From NCBI RefSeq assembly GCF_019200975.1, contig NZ_JAHTMR010000003.1:217639-281638 (forward strand): 64,000 bases of DNA. The letters are read 5' to 3'. Within the stretch, counting starts at the first letter, position 1, and each line of letters opens with the position of its first letter. Shown here piece after piece: positions 56,273 to 64,000 of this stretch. The position numbers and the translations under genes are program-made. The DNA comes from Pseudomonas sp. PD9R. GTDB taxonomy: Bacteria; Pseudomonadota; Gammaproteobacteria; Pseudomonadales; Pseudomonadaceae. The notes under the pieces were generated by a model. The model did not search any database and was not told where the DNA came from. It saw only the letters and a list, made by a program, of their open reading frames with translations.

Positions 56273-57172
56273 GTGAAACTCATCATTGCCGCTATCTACG
56301 TTGTATCCATCGCATACGTTCACCTGCGGGGTCGCGTTCGTCACAAGCTGGGCCGCCAACTGAGCGATCATTCGACGTTTCTGGCGCCGGTCAATTGCTT
56401 CCTTTATGTGTTCTCGAAAATCCCCAACAAGCCGTACCTTAATCCGGCGGATTTTCCCGACCTGAGCCCGCTGCAGACGCACTGGGAAGAAATCCGCGCC
56501 GAGGGTCAGAACCTGCTGCGGGCCGGTGAGATCAAGCGCTCGAACCAATATGACGACGTTGGCTTCAACTCGTTCTTCAAAACCGGCTGGAAGCGCTTCT
56601 ACCTCAAGTGGTACGGCGACAGTCACCCATCGGCAATGAAGCTCTGCCCGCGCACCACTGAACTGGTGCAGAGCGTCGGCTCAATCAAGGCCGCCATGTT
56701 CGCCGAGTTGCCGCCGGGCTCAAAACTGGTCCGACACCGCGACCCGTATGCCGGCAGCTACCGTTATCACTTGGGTCTGGAAACGCCCAATGATTCCGGC
56801 TGCTACATCAACGTCGATGGCGAGAACTATCACTGGCGTGACGGTGAAGCGGTGATGTTCGACGAGACCTACATTCATTACGCCGAAAACACTACCCAGC
56901 AGAACCGCATCATTCTGTTCTGCGATGTCGAGCGGCCCATGAAGTACCGATGGGCGGCCGCGTTCAATGGCTGGTTCAGTCGCAACGTGATGGCGGCGGC
57001 GGGCGCACCAAACGAAACGGGCGACAAAACCGGCGGCATCAATCGTCTGTTCAGCAAAATCTACAAGATTCGCCTGCGCGGCAAAGCGCTCAAAAAGCGC
57101 AATCGTGCTCGGTATTACATGGAGAAATGGGCGATTTTCGGCGGGTTGCTGGCAATCATTATCCTGATCTGA
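56273..57172 (+). CDS. lpxO: Lipid A 2-hydroxylase LpxO
   Basis: 299 residues from GTG 56273 (GTG 56261 is an alternative; neither has a strong ribosome site). N-terminal membrane helix (about 2-18), then an aspartyl/asparaginyl beta-hydroxylase-like dioxygenase domain: Fe ligand motif VRHRDPYAGSYRYHLGLETP, and HYAENTTQQNRIILFCDVERP near 200-235. C-terminal hydrophobic tail. Hydroxylates the secondary acyl chain of lipid A. Single gene. Confidence 0.87.
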   Translation: MKLIIAAIYVVSIAYVHLRGRVRHKLGRQLSDHSTFLAPVNCFLYVFSKIPNKPYLNPADFPDLSPLQTHWEEIRAEGQNLLRAGEIKRSNQYDDVGFNSFFKTGWKRFYLKWYGDSHPSAMKLCPRTTELVQSVGSIKAAMFAELPPGSKLVRHRDPYAGSYRYHLGLETPNDSGCYINVDGENYHWRDGEAVMFDETYIHYAENTTQQNRIILFCDVERPMKYRWAAAFNGWFSRNVMAAAGAPNETGDKTGGINRLFSKIYKIRLRGKALKKRNRARYYMEKWAIFGGLLAIIILI

Positions 57173-57173
57173 A

Positions 57174-57271
57174 AACGCCTTCGAGGGCGAGCCTCGCTCC
57201 TACAGCGGGCCAGGGGTGATGTAAATAATTCACTCACGCCGAATAACCCTGTGGGAGCGAGCCTGTTTGCA
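57174..57271. repeat. Two second-family REP elements
   Basis: TCGAGGGCGAGCCTCGCTCC (57180-57199) and CTGTGGGAGCGAGCCTGTTT (57250-57269). Between lpxO and ku (convergent). Confidence 0.7.
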
Positions 57272-57294
57272 ATGGAGCCAGGATATCCAACGCA

Positions 57295-58155
57295 TTATTT
57301 GCTGGCTTTTTTTCTCGCTGCCGGCTTGCTTTCCGATTTGGGCTTGGCAGCCGCCTTGCTCGCGCCCTTGCCCCCAAGACTGCGCTTGAGCAGCTCCGTC
57401 AAATCAATCACATCCGCCGTCTTGCGCTCCTCCTCACCCGTGGCCGTTTCAACGTCCTCGATCTTGCCTTCATGGGCTTTCTTGTCGACCAACGCCATGA
57501 TCTTGTCTTCGAATTCATCCCGATAATCTTCCGGCGACCACTCGACGCTCATGTCTTGCACCAGGCGTTTGGCCATGTCCAGTTCGCCCTTGGCCAGTTC
57601 GGCTTTGGTTACGTCCGGCCCGAGCGCCAGTTCGTCCAGGCTGCGCACCTCTGCCGGCCAGCGCAGTTTGACCAGCACCATGGCCGATTCCAGCGGCATT
57701 AGTGCAGCCAGGTATTGACGGGTATGCAACACCACGCGGGCCAACGCCACTTTGTTGGTTTTGGTCAGGGTTTCGCGCAATAGCGCATAAACCTTGCCGC
57801 CGCGTTTGTCCGGCGCCAGGTAGTAGGGCGTGTCAATGTTTTGCAACGGGATCTGCTCACTGTCGACGAAGGCAAAAATATCGATGGTCTGAGTCGACAG
57901 GGGATGCGCCGAACGGATTTCCTCTTCACTGAGCACCACGTACCGGCCCTTCTCGAACTGCACGCCTTTTACGATGTGCTCCTTGGTGACTTCTTTACCG
58001 GTGACCTTGTTAACGCGCTTGTAGCCAACCGGGTCCATGCTGCGGCTGTCGAGCCAGTCGAAATCCACCCCTTGGGAAGACGTCGCCGAGACCAGCGCCA
58101 CAGGGATATGCACCAGCCCGAAACTGATCGCGCCTTTCCAGATTGCCCGTGCCAT
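57295..58155 (-). CDS. ku: Ku, double-strand-break end-binding protein
   Basis: 286 residues. The Ku core beta barrel is seen: ARAIWKGAISFGLVHIPVAL at the N terminus, then VNKVTGKEVTKEHIVKGVQFE, YYLAPDKRGGKVYALLRETL and LVKLRWPAEVRSLDELALGP. Ends with a Lys/Ala-rich tail (KAAAKPKSESKPAARKKASK), common in bacterial Ku for DNA binding and LigD contact. Binds ends and recruits ligase in non-homologous end joining. No ligD within the window, which is odd as they are often adjacent. Confidence 0.93.
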   Translation of the reverse strand: MARAIWKGAISFGLVHIPVALVSATSSQGVDFDWLDSRSMDPVGYKRVNKVTGKEVTKEHIVKGVQFEKGRYVVLSEEEIRSAHPLSTQTIDIFAFVDSEQIPLQNIDTPYYLAPDKRGGKVYALLRETLTKTNKVALARVVLHTRQYLAALMPLESAMVLVKLRWPAEVRSLDELALGPDVTKAELAKGELDMAKRLVQDMSVEWSPEDYRDEFEDKIMALVDKKAHEGKIEDVETATGEEERKTADVIDLTELLKRSLGGKGASKAAAKPKSESKPAARKKASK

Positions 58156-58345
58156 GGTCGTCTACTCGCGAGTGATGATCAGGTGACCCGTGGCTTCGGG
58201 CAAAAGTTTCAGCGGTCTGCAGCCGGCCCCGGCTGGGTGATCAACTTCGTGTTACATCTTGCCGGAGGTTTTGATTAACAAATTCGAACCCCGGGCGTAG
58301 CGTGCTATCGAAGACTCCATTCACCTTGAGGTCGAGAGGCGCCCC

Positions 58346-58693
58346 ATGAACCGATGCATGCCAGCCGTCATCGCGTTGGCCGTCAGCTGCGTTCTGAGTC
58401 AACTGGCCCACGCTGGAACCTCGCCGTTGCAGATCGCCCAGAGCCTGCCGAACAGCGGCAACAATAATCCCTACAACAGCCCGATTCATCGGGCCAATCC
58501 AAACAGTATGCAGGGTACACAGCCCAGCGCCCCGGCAATCCGTGGACCGAACACCGTGCCGGTGCCGCGTCCGCCGACCCTCGACAATGGCGGCATCGGC
58601 AATCGCTATCCGCAGGATCGTACTGCTCCTGCCAGCCCACCGAAATTCATCCCTAATCCACCTCGTCGCGACCCGGATACCCGCGCTCAATGA
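58346..58693 (+). CDS. Secreted Pro/Asn-rich small protein
   Basis: 115 residues, signal peptide (1-23, cut after AHA). The mature part is disordered, rich in Asn, Pro and Gly (NSGNNNPYNSPIHRANPNS, PRPPTLDNGG, PKFIPNPPRRDPD). No family recognised. Precedes the sugar dehydrogenase on the same strand by 51 bases, possibly cotranscribed. Confidence 0.65.
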   Translation: MNRCMPAVIALAVSCVLSQLAHAGTSPLQIAQSLPNSGNNNPYNSPIHRANPNSMQGTQPSAPAIRGPNTVPVPRPPTLDNGGIGNRYPQDRTAPASPPKFIPNPPRRDPDTRAQ

Positions 58694-58744
58694 AGGGCTG
58701 GGAAGCTGTCCTGTCGGCCGTTCTCATGACAAAAGGAATCGTGC

Positions 58745-59896
58745 ATGTTACGTAAAACCCTTCTGGCCACGTGTTGCGCCAGCGCGTTATTGACCGTCAC
58801 GCTGCCATCCTTTGCAGCGCCTACCCAGGACATGCAAAGCGAACAGGGCACACTCGAAGTGACGCCGATCGTGACAGGACTGGAGCATCCCTGGGCCTTG
58901 GCGTTTCTGCCTGATCGCCAGGGCATGCTGGTGACCGAACGGCCCGGCAACCTGCGACTGGTCACAGTCGATGGCAAACTGTCTGCACCGATCAACGGTG
59001 TCCCCAAGGTCTGGGCCAAGGGCCAGGGCGGTTTGCTGGATGTAGCGCTGTCGCCTGACTTCAAGCAAGACCGTACGGTCTATTTGTCCTTTGCCGAAGG
59101 GGGTGGTCAGGGCGACAAGGCGGGTACTGCCGTCGGTCGTGGGCAACTGTCCGACGACCTGGCGACCCTCAAGAATTTCCAGGTGATTTTCCGTCAGGAG
59201 CCGAAGCTCTCGGTCGGCAACCATTTTGGTTCGCGGCTGGTTTTCGACCGCAATGGCTACCTATTTATAACCCTGGGTGAAAACAACGACCGACCGACTG
59301 CCCAGGACCTCGACAAGCTACAAGGCAAGGTGGTGCGCATTTATCCAGACGGAAAGGTACCCGACGACAACCCCTTTGTCGGACAGAATGGCGTGCGCCC
59401 GGAGCTCTGGTCCTACGGCCATCGCAACCCGCAAGGTGCGGCGCTCAATCCCTGGAACGGCACGCTTTGGGAAAATGAGCATGGCCCCCAGGGTGGGGAC
59501 GAGCTGAATATCATTGAGCGCGGCAAAAACTACGGTTGGCCGCTGGCCACCCACGGTATCAACTATTCCGGCCAACCGATCCCGGAAGCCAAGGGCAAAA
59601 CCGCCGAAGGCACCGTCGGCCCCCATCATGTATGGGAAAAATCCCCCGGTCTCAGTGGCCTGGCGTTTTACGACGGCGATCGTTTCAAGGCCTGGCAGCA
59701 CAACGCATTTATTGGTGCGCTGGTGTCGCGGGATTTGATCCGTTTGCAGTTCGACGGCGACCAGGTCGTGCATGAAGAGCGTTTGCTGGGTGAACTCAAC
59801 AAACGCATTCGCGATGTGCGACAGGGGCCGGATGGATATTTGTATGTACTGACCGATGAGGATGATGGCGGCCTATACAAGGTTGGCTTGAAATAA
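58745..59896 (+). CDS. PQQ-dependent sugar dehydrogenase (aldose type)
   Basis: 383 residues, signal peptide (about 1-24). Six-bladed beta propeller of the soluble glucose dehydrogenase/YliI family: GLEHPWALAFLPD, GQGGLLDVALSPDF, RLVFDRNGYLFITLGENND, YGHRNPQGAALNPW, GPQGGDELNIIERGKNYGWP. These contain the conserved PQQ-binding His, Arg and Asn-Gly positions. Oxidises aldoses in the periplasm; calcium and PQQ inferred from family. No electron acceptor genes adjacent. Confidence 0.88.
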   Translation: MLRKTLLATCCASALLTVTLPSFAAPTQDMQSEQGTLEVTPIVTGLEHPWALAFLPDRQGMLVTERPGNLRLVTVDGKLSAPINGVPKVWAKGQGGLLDVALSPDFKQDRTVYLSFAEGGGQGDKAGTAVGRGQLSDDLATLKNFQVIFRQEPKLSVGNHFGSRLVFDRNGYLFITLGENNDRPTAQDLDKLQGKVVRIYPDGKVPDDNPFVGQNGVRPELWSYGHRNPQGAALNPWNGTLWENEHGPQGGDELNIIERGKNYGWPLATHGINYSGQPIPEAKGKTAEGTVGPHHVWEKSPGLSGLAFYDGDRFKAWQHNAFIGALVSRDLIRLQFDGDQVVHEERLLGELNKRIRDVRQGPDGYLYVLTDEDDGGLYKVGLK

Positions 59897-59970
59897 AAGA
59901 TCGCAGCCTGCGGCAGCTCCACAGGAATTCGCCGATCCATGTGGGAGCTGCCGCAGGCTGCGATCTTTTT
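59896..59970. repeat. REP pair
   Basis: AAAGATCGCAGCCTGCGGCA, then GTGGGAGCTGCCGCAGGCTG. Lies directly at the stop of the sugar dehydrogenase and touches the stop of the GNAT-C39 gene. Confidence 0.85.
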
Positions 59971-61063
59971 AGCGGCCATACAAAATCACAGCCGCCCTCA
60001 ATTTGCCCCGGCCAAAACTGCTCATTTTCTCAAACTCCGCATGACTGACGGGCAAGTGTTGGCAGTCCATCGGCTGGCGATGCTGGCTGTGATCAACATC
60101 GGGATCGTGCAGGTAGACGAACTCTTCATCGCAATCAGTAACGATCACCCAATGCGGTGATTTCGAACGGGTCAGGCGATAACTGCTGATCAGCACCAAC
60201 GGCTGTCCGCCATGCTCCAGTAATCGCGGCAAATTCAGCGAGCCGCCGATTGCACATTCGACGTCACTGGCCTGCAACTGCGCCGTGAACTCGTCGTGCA
60301 CCAGACGCATGACGTCTTTTTTATGCGCGTCACGTACGCCATCGAGGAACAACGGTCCGGCCATGCTCAATTGCAACTGCACCCGGAACCCGCGTCGCCA
60401 GGCCGCCAATGCCAGGCCTTGAGGGCTGCAGCCACCGTGGCCGGAAGTCATGAACACGGTAGTTGCCTCGCGCCAGATTTGCAGTTCTTCGCGACGCTCC
60501 AGCACTCGATCCCTTTGCAACGCGCCCATCGCCATCAGCAGACAGGCCGGGCCACAGGTGAAGTCAGTGGTTTGCGGGTAATACGGCACCCGAATATTGC
60601 GCGAGTCGCGATGCTGGAGGATGCGTTTCTCCAGTCGCAGCGCGTCGGCGTGATCCTGGTAATAGTCGTGAATCAGCGCAAAACGCCGGTATCCATTGCG
60701 TTCATACAGGGCGATGGCGGCCGGGTTGTCGATACGCACTTCCAGCCGCAGGTAAGCACAATCATGTTCCAGTGCGCAGGCTTCGATGCGCTCGAGCAAT
60801 TGCTTGCCCAATCCGCTGCCACGGGCCTCGGTCGCGATCGCAATCGAATACAAACGCGCCAGTGACGTACCACGATGGAACAGCACCACGGCATACCCCA
60901 CAAGATGCTCCCCACGCTGGGCCACCAGCAGTTGCCCGTTTGCGCGGTGGATCATCCATTGAAAGCTGCGACTGTTGAGCCGATCCGTGGTGAAACACTG
61001 TTGTTCAAGTTCAAGTAGTGCCGGTAAATCCTCAAGAACCGCCACGCGAAAAAACAGACTCAT
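59969..61063 (-). CDS. GNAT acetyltransferase-peptidase C39 fusion
   Basis: 364 residues from ATG 61063. N-terminal GNAT domain (1-150) with the acetyl-CoA segment IAIATEARGSGLGKQLLERI (R81-G-S-G-L-G) and YERNGYRRFALIHDYY. C-terminal papain-like C39 peptidase domain: PQTTDFTCGPACLLMAMGAL with Q164 and catalytic C170, H304 in SPHWVIVTD, D320 in LHDPDVD. So one chain can acetylate and cleave (or act as a transpeptidase). Divergent from the RLAN/ATP-grasp ligase (start 61156). This linkage of a GNAT-C39 protein with a RimK-like ligase is reported as a conserved context for predicted peptide modification systems (ATP-grasp amidoligase genomics); its product is unknown. Confidence 0.86.
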   Translation of the reverse strand: MSLFFRVAVLEDLPALLELEQQCFTTDRLNSRSFQWMIHRANGQLLVAQRGEHLVGYAVVLFHRGTSLARLYSIAIATEARGSGLGKQLLERIEACALEHDCAYLRLEVRIDNPAAIALYERNGYRRFALIHDYYQDHADALRLEKRILQHRDSRNIRVPYYPQTTDFTCGPACLLMAMGALQRDRVLERREELQIWREATTVFMTSGHGGCSPQGLALAAWRRGFRVQLQLSMAGPLFLDGVRDAHKKDVMRLVHDEFTAQLQASDVECAIGGSLNLPRLLEHGGQPLVLISSYRLTRSKSPHWVIVTDCDEEFVYLHDPDVDHSQHRQPMDCQHLPVSHAEFEKMSSFGRGKLRAAVILYGR

Positions 61064-61155
61064 ATGACCACCGTAAAAGTTGCGTAACGAAACGGGACTT
61101 TCGAGAAAGTTCGTGCTTAATAGGAAAGGTCTTGTTCTCCAACGGATCAATCACT

Positions 61156-62757
61156 ATGTCAGCGGTACAAGGTCATTGGCGCGAAGTATCCGAGCAAACT
61201 TTGCCGGCAGCAATCACTTCTGCAACGTATTTAAATAACGCTTATTTGAATAAGGCAGATAGAACTTCCAGTCAGTTGATTATCATCGTCGAACGCAAGG
61301 AAGACTGGGCCTCTTACTTTCCCAGCGAAGACATTGTCACGGCTCAGGAGTACCTTGAGCAGACCCGCGACACCGATCAGGGCAAACGCGTCCAGGTGAT
61401 CAACCTGTGCCGCAGCTACAAATACCTGGGCCACGGTTATTACTGCTCGCTGCTGGCCGAAGCCCGGGGACACAAGGTCATTCCGTCAGTGCGGACCATC
61501 AGCGAGCTGACCCGAAAGTCGCTGTATGGCCTGGCGCTGGATGACCTGGATAAAACCCTGGAAAAAGCCCTCAGTCATCATCTCTACAGCGACACCGAGG
61601 GTTTTACCCTGACGTTGTATTTCGGCAAAACCAATATCGAGCCGTTGCAGGACTTGGCACGACAACTGTTCGAAGTATTTGCTTGCCCGATTTTGTTAGT
61701 TGAGTTTCGCCGAACGAATGGCTGGCACATTGAAGGTATTAAATCCGGCGCGCTGCATAAGTTACGTGAGGATCAGGAAGATCAATTTGCCCACTCGCTT
61801 GATAGTTTCAGTCGCAAGATCTGGCGCATGCCGCGCTCAAAACGGCTGGCCCGATATGACTTGGCAATTTTGCACGATCCGCAAGAAGCACTGCCGCCGT
61901 CCAATGCCAAGGCGCTGGACAACTTCGTCCGGGTCGGCAAAACCCTGGGCATCGACGTCGAGTTGATCGAACGTAAGGATTACGCGCGAATTGCCGAGTA
62001 CGACGCGTTACTGATCCGCGAAACCACCAGCGTCGACAACCACACCTACCGCTTCGCCAAGAAAGCCGAGAGCGAAGGCTTGGTGGTGATGGATGACCCG
62101 ACGTCGATTCTGCGCTGTACCAACAAGGTGTATCTGACTGACCTGCTCAAGAGCCATCAACTGGGCATGCCCGTCACCGAAATCCTGTACAAGGAGCGAC
62201 CGGAAGATTTCGAACGGGTCGGTGAGCGTCTGGGCTTTCCTTTGGTGCTGAAAATCCCGGATGGCTGTTTCTCCCGGGGCGTGATCAAGGTTGAAAGCCA
62301 ACAAGCATTGCTCGACGCCACGTCCGAGTTGTTCGAACACTCGGTGCTGCTGCTGGCTCAGGAGTTTTTCTACACTGAGTACGACTGGCGCATCGGTGTG
62401 CTGAACCGCAAACCGATCTTTGCCTGTCAGTACTTCATGTCCAAGGGCCACTGGCAAATCTACAACCACAAGGCCAAGGGCCAGGACATCAACGGCGAAT
62501 GCCGCACGCTGGCGGTTCATGAAGCGCCGCGGGCAGTGGTGGAACTGGCGGTGAAGACCGCGAACCTGATCGGCGATGGTTTGTATGGTGTCGATCTCAA
62601 GCAGTCCGGCGACAAGGTGGTGGTGATCGAGGTCAACGACAATCCGAACATGGACGCCGGGATCGAAGACGCCTATTTGCAGGATGATCTGTATTCACTG
62701 GTGCTGGAGGAGTTTGTCCGGCGCCTGGAGCTTAAACGTCGCGGCCAGGCCTGGTGA
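61156..62757 (+). CDS. RLAN-domain RimK-like ATP-grasp ligase
   Basis: 533 residues from ATG 61156. N-terminal RLAN-type domain (about 40-190; VINLCRSYKYLGHGYYCSLL and ARGHKVIPSVRTISELTRKS are its hallmarks) then a RimK-like ATP-grasp domain (about 290-525): DDPTSILRCTNKVYLTDLL, FPLVLKIPDGCFSRGVIKV, AQEFFYTEYDWRIGVLNRKP, and YGVDLKQSGDKVVVIEVNDN with metal-binding Glu and Asn. Forms amide bonds from a carboxylate and amine using ATP. Substrate unknown. Lies 92 bases from the divergent GNAT-C39 gene; the CorA-like gene follows after 7 bases. Confidence 0.85.
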   Translation: MSAVQGHWREVSEQTLPAAITSATYLNNAYLNKADRTSSQLIIIVERKEDWASYFPSEDIVTAQEYLEQTRDTDQGKRVQVINLCRSYKYLGHGYYCSLLAEARGHKVIPSVRTISELTRKSLYGLALDDLDKTLEKALSHHLYSDTEGFTLTLYFGKTNIEPLQDLARQLFEVFACPILLVEFRRTNGWHIEGIKSGALHKLREDQEDQFAHSLDSFSRKIWRMPRSKRLARYDLAILHDPQEALPPSNAKALDNFVRVGKTLGIDVELIERKDYARIAEYDALLIRETTSVDNHTYRFAKKAESEGLVVMDDPTSILRCTNKVYLTDLLKSHQLGMPVTEILYKERPEDFERVGERLGFPLVLKIPDGCFSRGVIKVESQQALLDATSELFEHSVLLLAQEFFYTEYDWRIGVLNRKPIFACQYFMSKGHWQIYNHKAKGQDINGECRTLAVHEAPRAVVELAVKTANLIGDGLYGVDLKQSGDKVVVIEVNDNPNMDAGIEDAYLQDDLYSLVLEEFVRRLELKRRGQAW

Positions 62758-62764
62758 GCGCTCG

Positions 62765-63688
62765 ATGATCAAGTGTTTTCAATTGAGCCACGGCGCGCTG
62801 CACCCTGTTGAGCGGCTGTACGCGGAGGTGATGCTGTTCAGCAACCCCGATGCGGGCGAGCGGGACCTGCTGCACAGCCATTTCAAACTGGACGACCATG
62901 CGCTGGCCTCGGCGCTCGACCCTGACGAGGTGTCGCGTATCGAGTTTCATCCGGACAACCTGTTCCTGATCTGGAAGCGCCCGGAAAAATACTCCGGCGC
63001 TGGCAGCCTGGCCTTTGAAGTGTCGTCCTGCGGCCTGCTGTTTTGCCCAGACCGCTTGCTGGTCATCGCCACCGATGACGCGCCCCTTCACGGTCTCGGC
63101 AAACGTCAGGCATTGAACACGCCACTGGATGTGCTGCTCGATCTGCTGTTCAACAACATCCATCACTATTTGGGTCACCTCAAGGTGATCAAACTGGTTG
63201 CCCGGGAGTTGCAGCAGAAATTCAATGCGTCGATGCAAAACCAGCACCTGATCCAGATGTTCAATCTCAGCGAAAGCCTGATCTATTACATCAATGCCAT
63301 TCACAGCAATGGCGCGGTTCTGACACGGCTGCGCAATCACGCGCAAAAGGAGCACTTCGACGCCCACGCCATCGGCCTGATCGACGACTTGATCATCGAA
63401 AACGACCAGTGCTACAAACAGGCGGAAATCTACTCGACCGTGTTCTCCGGGCTCATCGACGCCCGGGGCAACCTGATGAACAACAGCATGAACAACCTGC
63501 TGCGCAAACTGACGCTGATCAACGTGGTGTTTTTGCCGCTGAACCTGATCGCCAGTATTGGCGGCATGTCCGAGTTCAGCATGATGACGGCGGGGACGCC
63601 GTGGTGGGTTTCGTATCCGTTGTTTTTGACGGCGATGATGGGTGGGGCAGGAGTGATGGTGCTGGGGCTCAAGCGATTGGCGAAGTGA
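62765..63688 (+). CDS. CorA/ZntB-like membrane channel with altered GMN motif
   Basis: 307 residues from ATG 62765, seven bases after the ligase stop, so cotranscribed. Long N-terminal cytoplasmic domain (1-245, helix-rich) and two C-terminal membrane helices (about 248-268, 280-300). The usual GMN signature at the pore mouth is changed: G267-M268-S269 (IGGMSEFSMM). Only the second helix ends in the basic LKRLAK tail. CorA proteins conduct Mg2+ or other divalent ions; loss of Asn in GMN usually abolishes or alters transport, so selectivity is uncertain. Confidence 0.82.
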   Translation: MIKCFQLSHGALHPVERLYAEVMLFSNPDAGERDLLHSHFKLDDHALASALDPDEVSRIEFHPDNLFLIWKRPEKYSGAGSLAFEVSSCGLLFCPDRLLVIATDDAPLHGLGKRQALNTPLDVLLDLLFNNIHHYLGHLKVIKLVARELQQKFNASMQNQHLIQMFNLSESLIYYINAIHSNGAVLTRLRNHAQKEHFDAHAIGLIDDLIIENDQCYKQAEIYSTVFSGLIDARGNLMNNSMNNLLRKLTLINVVFLPLNLIASIGGMSEFSMMTAGTPWWVSYPLFLTAMMGGAGVMVLGLKRLAK

Positions 63689-63911
63689 TCGCTACAACAC
63701 CACGAAATCAGCATAAGCAGCTCAGTAGAAATTGGCCGTTGACTTGCCATCAATGCCCGGCTAATTTCGGGCCATGACTTCCATCGTATTGCGCTGCCAA
63801 CCAAGCATTATTACCGCCATTCCTCATTTGGCGGGCTAGCTCACGACTGCAGCACCCAACCCGCCCTAGAGGCGGGTTTTCATTTTCTGTCTCCTGGGTT
63901 TTAACAGCATA
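63689..63911 (+). ncRNA. Possible short non-coding transcript with orphan terminator
   Basis: No open frame of note. AACCCGCC (63858-63865), loop CTAGA, GGCGGGTT (63871-63878) followed by TTCATTTT is a well-formed intrinsic terminator about 170 bases after the channel stop. It may end the ligase operon or a small RNA from about 63700; a second hairpin CGCC...GGCGGG lies at 63809-63835. I cannot name an RNA family. Confidence 0.3.
63858..63886 (+). terminator. Intrinsic terminator
   Basis: 8-base GC-rich stem with pentaloop and a T-rich tail (TTTTCATTTT), as above. Confidence 0.8.
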
Positions 63912-63999
63912 CGGTCCATGTAGGAGTTGCCGCAGGCTGCGATCTTTGGCTTTTGAAGATCAAGAGATCGCAGCCTGCGGCAGCTCCTACATGGACCGA
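63912..63999. repeat. REP inverted pair at right edge
   Basis: CGGTCCATGTAGGAGTTGCC facing GGCAGCTCCTACATGGACCG; arms extend past the REP core into a CGGTCCAT/ATGGACCG flank. Confidence 0.85.
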
Positions 64000-64000
64000 G

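Noticed and set aside
1..64000. Insertion sequences, prophage, tRNA or rRNA
   Set aside because: No transposase, integrase, phage structural gene, or RNA gene sequence recognised on either strand.

Overview
The window looks like a chromosomal segment of a fluorescent Pseudomonas (P. fluorescens group). The evidence is protein content: a complete functional-amyloid (fap) operon, a PvdQ-type pyoverdine/AHL acylase, DpkA, NhaB, LpxO, CptA and a gnd-zwf pair. The intergenic regions also carry many Pseudomonas REP palindromes (core GTAGGAGCTGCCGCAGGCTGCGATC, often as inverted pairs; a second family resembles CGGGCAAGCCTCGCTCCTAC). I see no rRNA, tRNA, CRISPR, prophage or insertion sequence. Most of the segment reads as core genome with accessory islands, chiefly a 1608-residue toxin-like gene and the fap operon.

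Layout. 1-6 kb: the start of glgA (runs off the left edge), a hydroxyacid dehydrogenase/hydrolase pair, a DUF411-membrane protein pair and several small genes, including a 45-residue lipoprotein. 6-15 kb: pvdQ facing an orphan FecR-type regulator, then a giant minus-strand toxin-like protein with an HEFAH motif. 15-21 kb: dpkA, a DUF883 protein, a LysR/nitrilase divergent pair, a LEA14-like lipoprotein and an NCS2 permease. 21-25 kb: a LysR regulator divergent from a polyamine-binding protein and agmatinase, then an aldo/keto reductase with an operator-like promoter. 25-34 kb: a ZapE-like ATPase, DinB and GNAT proteins, CptA, then gnd-zwf-HAD with 4-base overlaps. 34-37 kb: nhaB and a delta-60-repeat protein.

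38-45 kb is the most coherent system. An enhancer-binding protein with an intact GAFTGA loop (38015-39340) converges on fapABCDEF (44697 down to 39456). Upstream of fapA lies a well-spaced -24/-12 (sigma-54) promoter on the minus strand, with a dyad further upstream that could be the activator site. A strong intrinsic terminator sits between fapC and fapD, so the fibre genes should be expressed above the protease/export genes. FapC has a linker of about 210 residues, rich in Ser, Ala, Asp and Asn, between repeats 2 and 3.

45-64 kb: pnuC with an NadR-like kinase, a Cache chemoreceptor, uppP-DUF1294, LysR-mmcQ divergent from azoR, an alpha/beta hydrolase, an MFS transporter, an ABC-F ATPase (ybiT), lpxO, ku, a PQQ-type sugar dehydrogenase, and at the right end a divergent pair: a GNAT-peptidase C39 fusion and an RLAN/ATP-grasp (RimK-like) ligase. 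The ligase is followed at 7 bases by a CorA-like channel whose GMN signature is GMS. This last group resembles a poorly characterised peptide ligation/modification system. Start codons were chosen by Shine-Dalgarno spacing and by where recognisable protein begins; several differ from the longest open frame.
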